From: a virus
IMG/VR virus record: IMGVR_UViG_3300033052_000112
Span: 1-47,018 of that record
Length of the DNA stretch: 47,018 nt
Strand: one strand, 5' to 3'
The notes beneath the pieces were generated by a model, which worked only from the letters and a program-made list of their open reading frames with translations, was not told the DNA's origin and ran no database searches. The translations under genes were made by a program, and so were the position numbers. Below are positions 13,361-21,728 of this stretch, piece by piece. Numbering within the stretch: position 1 is the stretch's first letter; each line of letters begins with the position of its first letter.

Positions 13361-15829
13361 CTACATGCGCGGAGTTTCCTCTGCGACATTCGCCAGATCG
13401 GGCACTCGCTCAGGACTGGTCTCTCCCGGTCTCCACCAGTAATCCGTGCCGATGTCCTGCGCCCGCTTTTCCAGCATGTGCCAGCTTTTCGCGTAGTGCG
13501 GGTCCAGTGCCTCCGCCAACTGGTCGCTGAACATCCTCTGCAGCGCTAGGCGGAGATACCAGATATTGCCCCCTGGCATTTCGTTCGCGACGATCTTGGA
13601 CGCAGCCCCGCCAACATTCCCATCCTTGTCGCTGAAACCCATCTCGTATTTGGCTTTCTGCACCCCTGCGCCGACAAGGCGGGTAGCATTGTCCAGCGTA
13701 TCGATCACCGGCCCGCCAATCCACTTGGCCCAACTCGACATGCGCGGCTCGACCACCATATTGAGCAAGTCGCCAATCATGCCCCAACCACCTCCCTGTA
13801 ACGAGGCGGCTACCCAAAAGTCAGGGCTATCCATCGGGCGTGGGTCACGGCCCTTGAGGATTTCGCGAAGCTGGATTGAAACCGCCCCGGCCATTGTCGT
13901 CACCAGTGCGAACCGCGTCAGGTATTGCGCGCGCTTCTTCCAGTCGGACATTTCCAGAATGCGGCGGCCATGCGTGAGAAGCATGCTGATGCCGAAAGAT
14001 TTGAACAGGAGACTATTCAACACAGTCTCGCCTAGGACTGTGCCCTTCTTGATACTGTCATGCATCACCGCCCGCGTTTCGAAATCGGCTTGCTGGACTG
14101 CTACCTTTTGCTCTCGTGCGATCATGGACAGGAGGCGGTCGCCAAGTTCGGGGTCCGCAACATCCTGCGCGAAAATCCAGTCCGCGCCATTCTCCGACCG
14201 GATCGGGGTGGACCGGATAGCATCCCAGCCTTCACTGCCGATCCCACCTCTTTCCAGCATCTCGCGGAAGCCTTCATCAAGGTCCGCGAATGCCTTGCCG
14301 CGCACGTCGGCAATGTGCCCAAGAACGCCCATGCCAAAGGCCGCATGACCGGAATCGGTCCAAGCGGTTAGCCCGCTCACCCGCAGCACGCCTTCGGCCA
14401 TTCGCCCCATAGCGCCAGCGGCCAGTTCATCGTTCAAAGCGCGTAGACGACCTGCCGCATCATTGATCCACCCTTCGTAGATCAGGCCCATGCGCGCAGC
14501 GAGCGCCCGATGTTCCGCGTTCTTCGGATTGAGCAGTTTGAGCTGGTTGCCCATGATCTGCGTGAAGGGCAGTTTGTAAAGCCGTGCCGCGTTGTACTGA
14601 GTGGCGATGTCACCTGGCAGGGCCGAGACGATTGCGCTTCCGAGGCTCTTGGCGGTTTCGAACGACCGCACCGCCTTGCCGACGTTCGCCAGCCACTCAC
14701 GCGCCGGTCGCTGATTGAGGCCGTTGTATTCGTTCCAGAGCGCATCCATGCGAGACAGGGTGGACTGCACAGCCTTGACCGCCTGCCCCTTGTCGTCCGC
14801 CGTGTAGGCAGCTTTCTCAACCGTATCGCGCAGCCACTTCACACCCGCATTCGGATTGGGACCGAACCGCTCCATGGCGGCGATGTCACGTGCCATGCCC
14901 TTGATGTAGCCGGTCATTGCGCCGTAGGGCGTGCCACGCCCAAAGGCCTCGTGATAGGTCATCCAGCTATCGGCGTCCTTGAACACCAGAAAGCGCGGAT
15001 CGGATCTGCGATTGGCAACGCTCCTGCCGCCCACCCCGCCAGCATCACGCTTGAACCAGCCATCAGACCTGATCGTATCGTAAACATCGGACAAGGCGCT
15101 TTCGAGCGATGCCCCGGAGAATGGCAGGCCCGTCCGCTCGTCTATCATCGCCTCGCGGTCCAGAAGCGGTTTGATCGTGTCCCGCCAATTTTCGAACCCG
15201 GCTTCGCGGACTTTCATCCAGTCATGGCTTTGCGGGAGATAGCCGCGCCCGTTGCGCAGCTTGCCTACGTCCCCGCCAGCAGCATTGAAGCGGCGGCGCA
15301 GCATCTCGGCTGCACCAGTCCAAGCCTCAGCCATCTCTTTCGCCGATGTGCTTTCGACCTTCTCGCCGAACACGGCTCGGACAACATCCTTCAGTTCGGC
15401 TTCATTCCTCAGCCTGCCCAATGGGTCCGCATGATGGCGCTGCAGGATATCGCCGATCATGGAAAACGCGCGGCGCTGGATAGCCTCCCGTCGTCCGTCG
15501 ACATTGGGGAAGTGGATGCCATTGCGGTCGGTGAAGAATGCGGGCGCGGCGTCGGGCGTGATAGAGCCATCGGGCGAAGCGGAGCGCAGGTCCGCGTCAA
15601 TCTTCTGGCGCGCCATGATGCTTTTGCCCGTCAGGAACTTGCGACGGATTGCCGCCCGTTCCATCTGGTCCAGAACGATCTTGCTCGCCAATGCAGCGGC
15701 TGCGTCGTCACCGAGGTCATCGGCCAGACTGGCGCGGGCATCTTCGTATGCAGAGAGGATTTCGTCCGCCTGCGACTGATCCAGTTCCCCGCTATCAGTG
15801 AGGTCCGTAACGCAACGGTCGAGGGACAT
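13361..15829 (-). CDS. large internal virion protein (T7 gp16-like position), 822 aa
   Basis: The start ATG at 15829 has AGGAGT five bases upstream; the frame further up is not needed. It begins MSLDRCVTDLTDSGELDQSQ and is mostly long charged helices. Hydrophobic segments occur near residues 440-460 (SLGSAIVSALPGDIATQYNA) and 680-700 (LTRFALVTTMAGAVSIQL). As the last and largest of three consecutive virion genes after the tail tubes, it occupies the place of the T7 ejection protein gp16. It should be ejected with the DNA to build the trans-envelope channel. No enzymatic domain is evident. Confidence 0.7.
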   Translation of the reverse strand: MSLDRCVTDLTDSGELDQSQADEILSAYEDARASLADDLGDDAAAALASKIVLDQMERAAIRRKFLTGKSIMARQKIDADLRSASPDGSITPDAAPAFFTDRNGIHFPNVDGRREAIQRRAFSMIGDILQRHHADPLGRLRNEAELKDVVRAVFGEKVESTSAKEMAEAWTGAAEMLRRRFNAAGGDVGKLRNGRGYLPQSHDWMKVREAGFENWRDTIKPLLDREAMIDERTGLPFSGASLESALSDVYDTIRSDGWFKRDAGGVGGRSVANRRSDPRFLVFKDADSWMTYHEAFGRGTPYGAMTGYIKGMARDIAAMERFGPNPNAGVKWLRDTVEKAAYTADDKGQAVKAVQSTLSRMDALWNEYNGLNQRPAREWLANVGKAVRSFETAKSLGSAIVSALPGDIATQYNAARLYKLPFTQIMGNQLKLLNPKNAEHRALAARMGLIYEGWINDAAGRLRALNDELAAGAMGRMAEGVLRVSGLTAWTDSGHAAFGMGVLGHIADVRGKAFADLDEGFREMLERGGIGSEGWDAIRSTPIRSENGADWIFAQDVADPELGDRLLSMIAREQKVAVQQADFETRAVMHDSIKKGTVLGETVLNSLLFKSFGISMLLTHGRRILEMSDWKKRAQYLTRFALVTTMAGAVSIQLREILKGRDPRPMDSPDFWVAASLQGGGWGMIGDLLNMVVEPRMSSWAKWIGGPVIDTLDNATRLVGAGVQKAKYEMGFSDKDGNVGGAASKIVANEMPGGNIWYLRLALQRMFSDQLAEALDPHYAKSWHMLEKRAQDIGTDYWWRPGETSPERVPDLANVAEETPRM

Positions 15830-15898
15830 AGAGACTCCTGCTTGTTGGCAGACCCTTAGACAGGTTATGTCGTCAGTGAATCGCAGGAGGGTGGGCGC

Positions 15899-16213
15899 AT
15901 GGACGATATGATCTGGTTTGGCGTCTGGCTCTTTTTTGGCGGTCTGCAAATAAATGCTTTAGCCAAGATGTTCCCGAACAAGCTGGCATGGCCGCTCGCC
16001 TCTCTGGCACTCGCGATTGGTTCGGTCTCAATGGGATTGTACCCGTCATTCTTCGACCGTGGCGAAGGGTTCTTTACACCAAATCGCGTCGTTTCGATGC
16101 TTATAGCGAGTATTGTTTTTGTCGGCAGTGCCGCATACGCGGAATATCAGATCGTTCTGCGATACCTTGAACAAGCGGACAACCGTATCCGCGATTTGTA
16201 CACCAAGCGGTAG
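15899..16213 (+). CDS. plus-strand membrane protein within the late operon, 104 aa
   Basis: It is preceded by AGGAGGG. Hydrophobic helices lie at about residues 3-20 (DMIWFGVWLFFGGLQINA), 28-48 (LAWPLASLALAIGSVSMGLY) and 65-85 (VVSMLIASIVFVGSAAYA), followed by a charged tail. It runs opposite to both neighbours and is convergent with the next gene by one base. The A+T content is higher than around it. This is the pattern of a moron, for example a superinfection-exclusion protein; that role is inference. A weak promoter (TTGTTG, 18 bases, TATGTC) lies upstream. Confidence 0.65.
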   Translation: MDDMIWFGVWLFFGGLQINALAKMFPNKLAWPLASLALAIGSVSMGLYPSFFDRGEGFFTPNRVVSMLIASIVFVGSAAYAEYQIVLRYLEQADNRIRDLYTKR

Positions 16214-16214
16214 A

Positions 16215-18755
16215 TCACAAGCACTTCCTCACCGCCTCGATACCAGCAAGGGTTTTCTTGATATCTTCCTCGGCCTCAGCCGCAGAGATCACCCCCTTTC
16301 CATCATCGAGGTCAACACGGTAGTTCGCCATACCATCGTCACCGAGATCGGCGCGGATATCGTGCCAAAGGCTTTCCGCTACCTCTGCAATACCATCCCC
16401 ATCCGGTTCGTCGAATCGCGCCATGACCGCCTCAGGGGGGGGCGTAGTTTCTGGCTCAAGAAGCGCGCGCACCTCATCAGCGCTAGCCGGAAACCGCTCC
16501 GTTCCCAGCACCGCCTCGCCGGTCGATGGGTTCCACAGCATTGGGCCACGCTTGGTTTCGAACCTGTAATTGCCACTGGCATTGCCTTCGCCGTCGGTGC
16601 CCCAAGGACGGGCCTTGCCTGCCAGATCGGACGGAAGGTTGATCGTAACGCTTTCGGGCGCTATATCTGCATCAGCCCCGCGCGCAGGGGAGCGGTCCTG
16701 CGCAACTTCGTTGGCACCTCGGTAGTCCGCCGATGACGGGGCCTTACCCTTCACCTGATACGCTGAAAGCAGCCAGTGCTGCGTCTGCCCGTCAAAATCG
16801 AGCCGAACGACGGCGCGATGATCGAGGCTCTGTAGAACGACCCGGTTCTTGCTCTGAGACTTGACGCCCATCTGGTCGAGCAGTTCGGGAAGCCTGTCCA
16901 GCACCTCCTGATGCTTCTGGACGATCTTAGCCAAGCCGCCCTTGTCGCCGCCCCACAGAACGTCGATTGGTCCAACATCCTTGTGAAACAACGCGCCTTC
17001 GATCACACCCGCCTGATCGGCAATAAGGCGGTCGCGCGCATCCTCCCACACCGATTGTCGAGTGACCACCGGCTCAGAGCCAAGTGCTTCAGCATCGGAC
17101 GCAGCTTGCGCAATCCGCCAGGACGTATCATCCGGGAACAGGTCGCGCCTCAATTGGGGCAGCGCGATATCCTCACCCTCGTACCGCGCTTCCGGTTCGC
17201 GCCCCTGCTCGTCCATGCGGGACCGCTCAATGTCGAGGGAGCGAGCCTCCTCATCGAGAGAGGCTATCAGTGCGTCAGCTGCGTCGGTTTCTTCACCCGC
17301 AATCCGCTCTATCGGCGCGTCACCTGCCACACCCATTTTCTCGCGCGACCATGCGATGAAGTCCCCGGCTGTCATCCCCTTCATGTGCGGGTTCGCCGCC
17401 ATGACTTCGGCAGGCATGATATCTGAGAGCAGACGGTCGGGCTTCGCTGAGAATACCCGTGCGGCCCCACCCTGCCCAAGATGGTGCACGACATAGAGAT
17501 TGCCGGGATCGTCGCTGAGACCGTGTTGGCGGAGGAAATAGGCGTTGTCCTGCGTCAGTCGCTGCATGAGACGCGTTTGTAGCGAAGCATCGCCCTTCCG
17601 CCCGAGAATCGCAGCATCCGAAAGACCGCTGTTCGGGAACTCTCGTCGATAGGTCTTGAGCCAAGTGCCATTGGTGAAGCCGTACAACCCCGAGGCGCTG
17701 GACGTTTGCGACCTCGCGTTAGGATTGTTGCCGCTTTCCTGTTTGGAGACAGCCGAGATGAACGCGCCCACACCAGAAGGTTTCTTGGGCTGCGGCACGA
17801 AACCTGCCGGGTTGTCGATGCGCGCCGTCGCATCACGGAGGCGGTCGTTATGGACGGTGCTGGCGGTATAGGTGCCGACGTAGGGGCTTGCCTGCTCGAT
17901 CTGCGCATCACGTTCAACGACGTTAATGGCCGCAGCCTGCTCCGGGGTAAGCTCCCACTCTCCGCGCACAGAGTCCTTCAGCGCCTTGGCGAGGCGCACG
18001 TCTTCGGGGATCAGTTTCTCACCAATCTTGTCGATTGCCTTACCGGCCACATGCCCCACAGCCGGAACGCCCGCACCGACAACTGCGGCAACACCAAGCC
18101 CGACAAGGCGCTCCTGCGCAGTTAGGGCTTCACGGCCCTGCGCCTTGCGCTCCTGATTGATCATCGGTTGCTCAACCAGTTCGGTAGCCGTGTTGATCGC
18201 TGCTTCACGCAGGATGGAACCCGCCACTGTCTTTGCCGTACCCCCGATGCCCATGCTCAGCGCATTGATCGGATCAGTGAAGCCTGCGCCTATTCCCCCC
18301 GCTAGCCATGGCAGAGTCGGCGTCCGTGACGCTGTTTCCTCGTCTTTGGCATGCCGGGTCTTGAACTCGCCAATCCAGCGCTTGTCGAACTCTGCCCGCG
18401 TATTCGGTACGTCGGGGAATGCTTTCGGGTTTCTCGAACGGATCGCTTCAATCTCGCTCCAAATGCGCGAATATCGCTCCTCGTTGTCTGCGCCGGGGAC
18501 ATCCATGATGGGATCAAGCATCCACTGTCGCCGGAACGTGCGTGAGGCGGCGGGATTATCGAGAATCGAAAGTCCTAGATCTCGGTACGTGGTGCGGTTC
18601 AGGTTTTCAAACGTGCCAGGGATATCGTCCCGGTTTGAACGGAAAGTCGCCTGCAATCCCTCCAGCCAACCAGGGGTTTCTGGTGGGCGCGTGTCAGCAG
18701 GGCCAAAGCCACTTACGCGTTCCGGGTCGAAAGTGAAGGCGTCCTGAGTAGGCAT
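16215..18755 (-). CDS. internal virion protein with lytic transglycosylase and PBECR-like nuclease domains, 846 aa
   Basis: Residues 330-435 hold a goose-type/SLT transglycosylase: FISAVSKQESGNNPNARS with catalytic Glu340, then ASGLYGFTNGTW and YVVHHLGQGGAARVF. It would open peptidoglycan during DNA entry. Residues about 585-670 (GGDKGGLAKIVQKHQEVL, NRVVLQSLDHRAVVRLDF, HWLLSAYQVKG) match the Phage-Barnase-EndoU-ColicinE5/D-RelE-like (PBECR) family of putative nucleases carried on ejected proteins. A hydrophobic region at 145-240 could insert into the membrane. The ATG overlaps the upstream stop as TGATG. Confidence 0.8.
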   Translation of the reverse strand: MPTQDAFTFDPERVSGFGPADTRPPETPGWLEGLQATFRSNRDDIPGTFENLNRTTYRDLGLSILDNPAASRTFRRQWMLDPIMDVPGADNEERYSRIWSEIEAIRSRNPKAFPDVPNTRAEFDKRWIGEFKTRHAKDEETASRTPTLPWLAGGIGAGFTDPINALSMGIGGTAKTVAGSILREAAINTATELVEQPMINQERKAQGREALTAQERLVGLGVAAVVGAGVPAVGHVAGKAIDKIGEKLIPEDVRLAKALKDSVRGEWELTPEQAAAINVVERDAQIEQASPYVGTYTASTVHNDRLRDATARIDNPAGFVPQPKKPSGVGAFISAVSKQESGNNPNARSQTSSASGLYGFTNGTWLKTYRREFPNSGLSDAAILGRKGDASLQTRLMQRLTQDNAYFLRQHGLSDDPGNLYVVHHLGQGGAARVFSAKPDRLLSDIMPAEVMAANPHMKGMTAGDFIAWSREKMGVAGDAPIERIAGEETDAADALIASLDEEARSLDIERSRMDEQGREPEARYEGEDIALPQLRRDLFPDDTSWRIAQAASDAEALGSEPVVTRQSVWEDARDRLIADQAGVIEGALFHKDVGPIDVLWGGDKGGLAKIVQKHQEVLDRLPELLDQMGVKSQSKNRVVLQSLDHRAVVRLDFDGQTQHWLLSAYQVKGKAPSSADYRGANEVAQDRSPARGADADIAPESVTINLPSDLAGKARPWGTDGEGNASGNYRFETKRGPMLWNPSTGEAVLGTERFPASADEVRALLEPETTPPPEAVMARFDEPDGDGIAEVAESLWHDIRADLGDDGMANYRVDLDDGKGVISAAEAEEDIKKTLAGIEAVRKCL

Positions 18756-20701
18756 CAGTCGTTGAACACCGCTTCGAATTGCCGGCCATCCCGGCCCATC
18801 ACGGTTTTATCCCCAACCATCCACTTGTAGCGGCGGGGTCCTATCGCAACGGGACGTGCCGAACGGAGGTCAGCAGGCGTGCCATCAGGATTGACTGGCC
18901 CTTTCCCGGGATTGGTCCTGATCCACTTGAATACGCGCGTCGCAAATTCATTCTGGGTCATGCCATCAGGCACAAGGAAGTATTGACCGTTAACCCAGCC
19001 ACCGAGGCCACCCCTCTTGTTAGGGCCAGTTCCGACCGAACCGAGGGCGCGGTTCAGGCTGCGCTCAAAGGTCACATTGTTCATTGGCTCGCCGGTCCGA
19101 TGCGCTTCGTTCGCAGCAAGGCTTTCGGCAAGGCTAAGGATCGCATTTTTTTGCGATTGCGGCATAGCGCCAAGGGCTTTGTCGAAGCCAGCGCGGACAG
19201 TCTTTATGCGCTCCTGATCGCGGGGCGCTTCTACGGCAATCAGTTTCTTGTCGGCCTGCAGTGCGGCCTTGCCATCCAAAGCATCGCGCCGTGTCTCATA
19301 TGGCAGCGTCACGACCTGCTGCAGGTATGCGTCGTCTGGCGCGACCTTGCGCGCAGCGGCAGCGGCGGACTGCGCAGGGAACACGGCCAGCATGTTCATT
19401 ACAGCCTCGTATCCACCCGGCCCGGTCTTGAGTTTCGTTTGCAGGCTCTGCGCCTCAACATCGGTGAGAGGATCGGCCACACCCATCCGCTTCGCCCACG
19501 CCGCGCGCGCAACAAAGCTATCCGCCTTGTCGGTTAGGGTCGGGGGAACCTCGTTCGGGGAGCCGTTCTGGATATAGAACCCGACAGGGTCGGAGGCATA
19601 CTGGCTATCGAGCGAGCCGGTCTTGTCATTCAGGTATTTCAGTTCGGCTTGCTGGTCGGGAGTCCGCTTTTTCACCGGAATGCTATTGAGAGCGGCAATC
19701 CGCTGCTGCCGCTGGATCGGCGTGGCCTTGCTCCACGTCTGCCCCCACACAGCCTCCTGGCCAATCTGCTTCAGTTCGGAGGTAACCGACTTGTCACCCT
19801 TCTGGGCATAGTACTGCGCCAACGCGGGGAGCCTGCCCGAGACATCAATGCCACGGCCCGCGTCATTCCGAACCGCTGCGAGTTCGTCAGACATTTGCTT
19901 GTCGACAACCGCCGCCTGCCGCTCGGTTTCAATCTCTTTTGCCCTAACCGCGACCCGCAGAGCATTCGATGCAGCCAAGCGGTCATCAGGCGTCATTTCA
20001 TCGCCATGTGCCGCCATGTAGGTTTGTGCGATGGGTAGATCACCGTCAGTGATGGCGCGCTTTATCGTGTCGGCACGGATTGCCGACTTGGCAGTCTGGA
20101 CCTCCAATGCCGTTTCTTCCGGCGAATAGCCGCGCAAGGACGCATATCGCTGCGCCGCTGCCGCCGCTTCATCTACCAGCGCCGTGTGTCGATCTGCATC
20201 ACCATAGCTGTTGACCGCGAGAGTGGAGGCTTGGCTTTTCTCCGCTGCCGCAGTGCCAATCAGCATCACCTTGTTCTGATTAGCCGAATGCCTCCCAATT
20301 GCCTCGACATAACCCAAAGCATCAACGTCCAGAAGTTGCTGCGCGTATTTGCGCATGCGTGGATTGGTCGCCTTGTCCAAGACTTCATCGCGAAGTTTGT
20401 TCACTCTGTCTTGCGTTACCGCGCCGGAGTCGACCGCCTCCTTCCCGTTAAGGACTGAGAACTGCGTGTAAATCGGGTCGGCTTGCTCCTTGTATTCCAA
20501 ACGAAGCTGGCGGGCGTAATCCTGATCAAGGGTATCAGCGCGCCTATCCTCGTCCTGCGCGAACTGGCCAACACTCTGAGCAAGCCGCCGCCCTGCCTCT
20601 GCGACCATCTCACCGCCAGAAGGCCCAGACGGAGCGCGGAAACGTGCCTCAACAGACGGCGTGCCTTGCGTGGCGGGATTATAGACAGGTGCCCGAGGCA
20701 T
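18755..20701 (-). CDS. internal virion protein (T7 gp15-like position), 648 aa
   Basis: Almost wholly helical, rich in Ala, Gln and charged residues. It begins MPRAPVYNPATQGTPSVEAR; conserved-looking parts include RRLAQSVGQFAQDEDRRADT and the C-terminal IGPRRYKWMVGDKTVMGRDG. Length, composition and place between the gp14-like and transglycosylase genes fit the T7 gp15 ejection protein. Coupled by TGATG at both ends. Confidence 0.75.
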   Translation of the reverse strand: MPRAPVYNPATQGTPSVEARFRAPSGPSGGEMVAEAGRRLAQSVGQFAQDEDRRADTLDQDYARQLRLEYKEQADPIYTQFSVLNGKEAVDSGAVTQDRVNKLRDEVLDKATNPRMRKYAQQLLDVDALGYVEAIGRHSANQNKVMLIGTAAAEKSQASTLAVNSYGDADRHTALVDEAAAAAQRYASLRGYSPEETALEVQTAKSAIRADTIKRAITDGDLPIAQTYMAAHGDEMTPDDRLAASNALRVAVRAKEIETERQAAVVDKQMSDELAAVRNDAGRGIDVSGRLPALAQYYAQKGDKSVTSELKQIGQEAVWGQTWSKATPIQRQQRIAALNSIPVKKRTPDQQAELKYLNDKTGSLDSQYASDPVGFYIQNGSPNEVPPTLTDKADSFVARAAWAKRMGVADPLTDVEAQSLQTKLKTGPGGYEAVMNMLAVFPAQSAAAAARKVAPDDAYLQQVVTLPYETRRDALDGKAALQADKKLIAVEAPRDQERIKTVRAGFDKALGAMPQSQKNAILSLAESLAANEAHRTGEPMNNVTFERSLNRALGSVGTGPNKRGGLGGWVNGQYFLVPDGMTQNEFATRVFKWIRTNPGKGPVNPDGTPADLRSARPVAIGPRRYKWMVGDKTVMGRDGRQFEAVFND

Positions 20702-21267
20702 CAGAATATTCCCGGATTGCTGCTAATAGTGTTGCGGGCGCTAGAGGATAGCCGAGGCACATTCTGCCACTTCTTGGCATCCTTCATTTGTCCATATTGA
20801 GACGCGCCGCCCAATACCGTCGAGCCGAAGTCAGCAGCGCCACTCACGATCGCGCCTGTCTTTTGCGATCGGGCAAGATTGGCTTCCGCGCCGTAGTTTG
20901 ATGCAGCGATGTCCCGCGACTTCACCGCGTTTGCACCAGCCTTGTAGATACGGCCCACGTCCTCGCGCCCGAGCATATCGGTGTCAGCCACAACGTCGGA
21001 TGCCGTGCCGAAGTCCAGACCGACGCCATTGGCTGCAGCCGCAACGCGCTGTTGCCCTTTGACCTTGGCAACCTCGCGATACCGAGCAAGCGCAGCATCG
21101 CGAGTATTCTGCATCTCTTCTTGCGCGGCATTGCGTTCCATCGCCGCATTGCGTTCAGCAAGGTTGCGCTTCAGGTTCGCTTGCTGGACCGCCATTACCG
21201 TTCCAGTGGCCGTCGAGATTGCCGCCGTCCCAGCAGCTACCAAAGTCAAGGTGGCCGGATCGCACAT
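20701..21267 (-). CDS. internal virion protein (T7 gp14-like position), 188 aa
   Basis: I use the ATG at 21267 (MCDPATLTLVAAGTAAISTA), directly after the upstream TAA. A hydrophobic N-terminal helix of about 25 residues is followed by a long helix (LKRNLAERNAAMERNAAQEE) and a Gly/Ala-rich end (GADFGSTVLGGASQYG in outline). Small ejection proteins of T7-like phages have this design and gene order. It probably forms the outer-membrane part of the ejection conduit. Confidence 0.7.
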   Translation of the reverse strand: MCDPATLTLVAAGTAAISTATGTVMAVQQANLKRNLAERNAAMERNAAQEEMQNTRDAALARYREVAKVKGQQRVAAAANGVGLDFGTASDVVADTDMLGREDVGRIYKAGANAVKSRDIAASNYGAEANLARSQKTGAIVSGAADFGSTVLGGASQYGQMKDAKKWQNVPRLSSSARNTISSNPGIF

Positions 21268-21728
21268 TACGCAGCCACCTTTTCGAAGTAGTGGAAGGGC
21301 GTGCCGTTCACGTCGATTGCCTTGTCGTCCACGGTAAAGCCCCAGCGCCGCAACAGGCGGATTGCCTGCCCATTCTGCGCCGACACTAGGTTTGCAAGCC
21401 GTTGGCGTGAATCGCCCATACGCGACAGGATTCCAGGCCCCCACATCAGGAGTTCCCGGCCATGGCGGTAAACCTCATCTGTCCCAAGGAACCACGGCAC
21501 CGCCTCGCCGGTCAGCGCATTATGATCCACCACGCCGAACATCGCGTGCGGCTCCATATCAACCAGCGCCGTCCAAGCCTTCGACGATGACAACAGGCCA
21601 TGCCGCAAAGCCTGTTTCGGAGTGCGCCCGAACGCTTCCACTTCCATGCGATCGATTGCCCGCATCCGGCGCGCAATGAAGTTCACATGCCGGAATGCCG
21701 CAGGGACTATCCGGATGCGACTATCCAT
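21267..21728 (-). CDS. T7 gp13-like / GNAT-fold virion assembly protein, 153 aa
   Basis: It starts at 21728 (MDSRIRIVPAAFRHVNFIAR). The pattern of an early beta-strand and helix, then HAMFGVVDHNALTGEAVPWF and a C-terminal RLLRRWGFTVDD is that of GNAT acetyltransferase-like proteins found between tail tube and internal virion genes in many podoviruses (the DUF2833-type, T7 gp13 position). LLRRWGF is the typical late GNAT phrase. Acetyltransferase activity is not shown. The start overlaps the tail-tube stop. Confidence 0.7.
   Translation of the reverse strand: MDSRIRIVPAAFRHVNFIARRMRAIDRMEVEAFGRTPKQALRHGLLSSSKAWTALVDMEPHAMFGVVDHNALTGEAVPWFLGTDEVYRHGRELLMWGPGILSRMGDSRQRLANLVSAQNGQAIRLLRRWGFTVDDKAIDVNGTPFHYFEKVAA

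Noticed and set aside
14510-15859. 449-codon plus-strand ORF.
   Set aside because: Antisense shadow of the 822-residue internal virion gene.
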